6,574 nt of DNA from JACPAU01 sp050732195 (lineage in GTDB: Bacteria > Methylomirabilota > Methylomirabilia > Methylomirabilales > JACPAU01), in assembly GCA_050732195.1 (NCBI GenBank), contig JBOHQK010000009.1:1-6574 (forward strand), given 5' to 3'. The position numbers and the translations under genes were made by a program. The notes beneath the pieces are model-generated. The model was not told the origin of the DNA and did not search any database. It saw nothing but the letters and a program-made list of their open reading frames with translations. This document shows positions 6,264-6,574 of the stretch, one piece after another (the first letter of the stretch is position 1; every line of letters starts with the position of its first letter).

Positions 6264-6296
6264 CTCGCCGCGCCCGCCCCGGCCCGCGCGGGCGAG
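6264..6296 (-). repeat. GC-rich hairpin in the dnaK leader
   Basis: CTCGCC (6264-6269) pairs with GGCGAG (6291-6296), extended by GCGC/GCGC (6270-6273 and 6286-6289) across a one-base bulge, for about 10 bp around a 12-nt loop. A 12-nt perfect palindrome, GCCCGCGCGGGC (6282-6293), overlaps the right arm and offers an alternative fold. The element stands just 5' of the dnaK Shine-Dalgarno in the mRNA. Confidence 0.5.
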
Positions 6297-6316
6297 GCGG
6301 ACGGTGCCGGGACCCC

Positions 6317-6351
6317 GGGTCGCGGCCCGGCGCTGGGCCAGGTCGCGACCC
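6317..6351 (-). repeat. Long interrupted hairpin between hsp20 (partial) and dnaK
   Basis: GGGTCGCG (6317-6324) and CGCGACCC (6344-6351) form a perfect 8-bp stem. It is continued by GCCC/GGGC (6325-6328 and 6335-6338) with a 5-nt bulge and a 6-nt loop. The right arm contains the perfect palindrome GGTCGCGACC (6341-6350), so a double-stranded DNA site is also possible. No T tract follows. Confidence 0.45.
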
Positions 6352-6369
6352 CCAGGGAAGGGCCTGGGG
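6350..6369 (-). terminator. Hairpin just after the partial small Hsp gene
   Basis: CCCCAGG (6350-6356) and CCTGGGG (6363-6369) form a perfect 7-bp stem with a 6-nt loop, 8 nt beyond the stop codon of the upstream small Hsp gene. The position fits a terminator or a 3'-end stabiliser, but no U-rich tract follows in the transcript, so strong intrinsic termination is unlikely. Confidence 0.35.
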
Positions 6370-6377
6370 CCCCGACC

Positions 6378-6574
6378 TCAGTTCACGTCAATGGCGATCG
6401 TCCTGGACTTGGCGGTCTCCTTCTTCGGAGCGCGGATCGTCACCCCGCCCTCCCGGGAGGTCGCCGTCATCCTCGTAGGGTCCACGGAGGCCGGCAGCAG
6501 GACGTGGCGGACGAAGGGACCGGCCACCCGCTCGCGGCGGAGGACAACCTCCCCCTCTCCAGCCGGGGCCACCT
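6378..6574 (-). CDS. hsp20: Second Hsp20 family protein, C-terminal part
   Basis: The last 65 residues or so of a second small heat-shock protein; the 5' part is beyond the right edge. What remains is the end of the alpha-crystallin domain: LRRERVAGPFVRHVLLPASVDP corresponds to the 'ER-x-x-G-x-F-x-R-x-x-x-LP' segment, MTATSREGGVTIRAPK to the 'a-x-x-x-dGvLtI-x-x-PK' strand, and the tail carries an IxI motif (IAI, followed by DVN). A GTG near the edge is internal. It is clearly diverged from the complete hsp20 downstream of dnaK, so the pair looks like old paralogues rather than a recent duplication. It ends with TGA at 6378-6380, 139 nt before dnaK and on the same strand, so dnaK is probably at least partly cotranscribed with it. 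Confidence 0.88.
   Translation of the reverse strand, partial: VAPAGEGEVVLRRERVAGPFVRHVLLPASVDPTRMTATSREGGVTIRAPKKETAKSRTIAIDVN

Noticed and set aside
6264..6296. Possible RNA thermometer controlling dnaK
   Set aside because: The stem does not pair with the Shine-Dalgarno and is almost purely G-C, so it would not melt in a useful range; it shows no fourU or ROSE pattern. I keep it only as a structured leader.
4169..6478. A 769-codon plus-strand open frame opposite dnaK and both flanking regions
   Set aside because: It is the antisense shadow of dnaK. Long open antisense frames are well known for Hsp70 genes in G+C-rich DNA; the translation is Leu/His/Asp/Gly/Pro-rich with no recognisable domain, and it runs through the dnaK leader and both flanking hsp20 genes.

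Overview
The window is a G+C-rich bacterial chromosome segment (about two thirds or more G+C by eye) with short gaps, ATG and GTG starts and purine-rich Shine-Dalgarno sequences. It is mainly a protein-quality-control cluster. DnaK carries the nucleotide-domain insertion typical of diderm (Gram-negative type) bacteria, while the local regulator is HspR, best known from actinobacteria but also found in several diderm phyla. With the lipoprotein, the proC/yggT-type divIVA-yggU pair and the base composition, this suggests a diderm of the NC10/Rokubacteria (Methylomirabilota) or deltaproteobacteria-like kind. That placement is an inference and rests on no database search.

Layout. Positions 1-642 on the plus strand hold the 3' end of a DivIVA-like coiled-coil gene and an overlapping DUF167/YggU gene. 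They converge, with an 18-nt gap, on a minus-strand block filling the rest of the window. Read in the direction of transcription (right to left), that block is: a small heat-shock protein gene cut by the right edge, a structured 139-nt gap, dnaK, a complete hsp20, dnaJ, hspR, a promoter-like sequence overlapping the hspR stop codon, htpX, and a lipoprotein gene whose GTG start overlaps the htpX stop.

How the genes work together. Small Hsps hold unfolding proteins, DnaK and DnaJ refold them, and HspR is the expected repressor of the operon, probably using DnaK as co-repressor as known in Streptomyces. HtpX degrades damaged inner-membrane proteins. grpE, which often lies between dnaK and dnaJ in HspR-type operons, is absent here and a small Hsp gene occupies that place. 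No HAIR (HspR operator) or CIRCE element was found; the main operator and promoter probably lie beyond the right edge. htpX and the lipoprotein seem to have their own promoter, which can be read as sigma70-type or sigma32-like.

I see no mobile element, CRISPR array, tRNA or rRNA, and no clear sign of a wholly new system. The most interesting items are the htpX promoter, the unrecognised lipoprotein coupled to htpX, the sHsp-interleaved operon without grpE, and hairpins in several intercistronic gaps.
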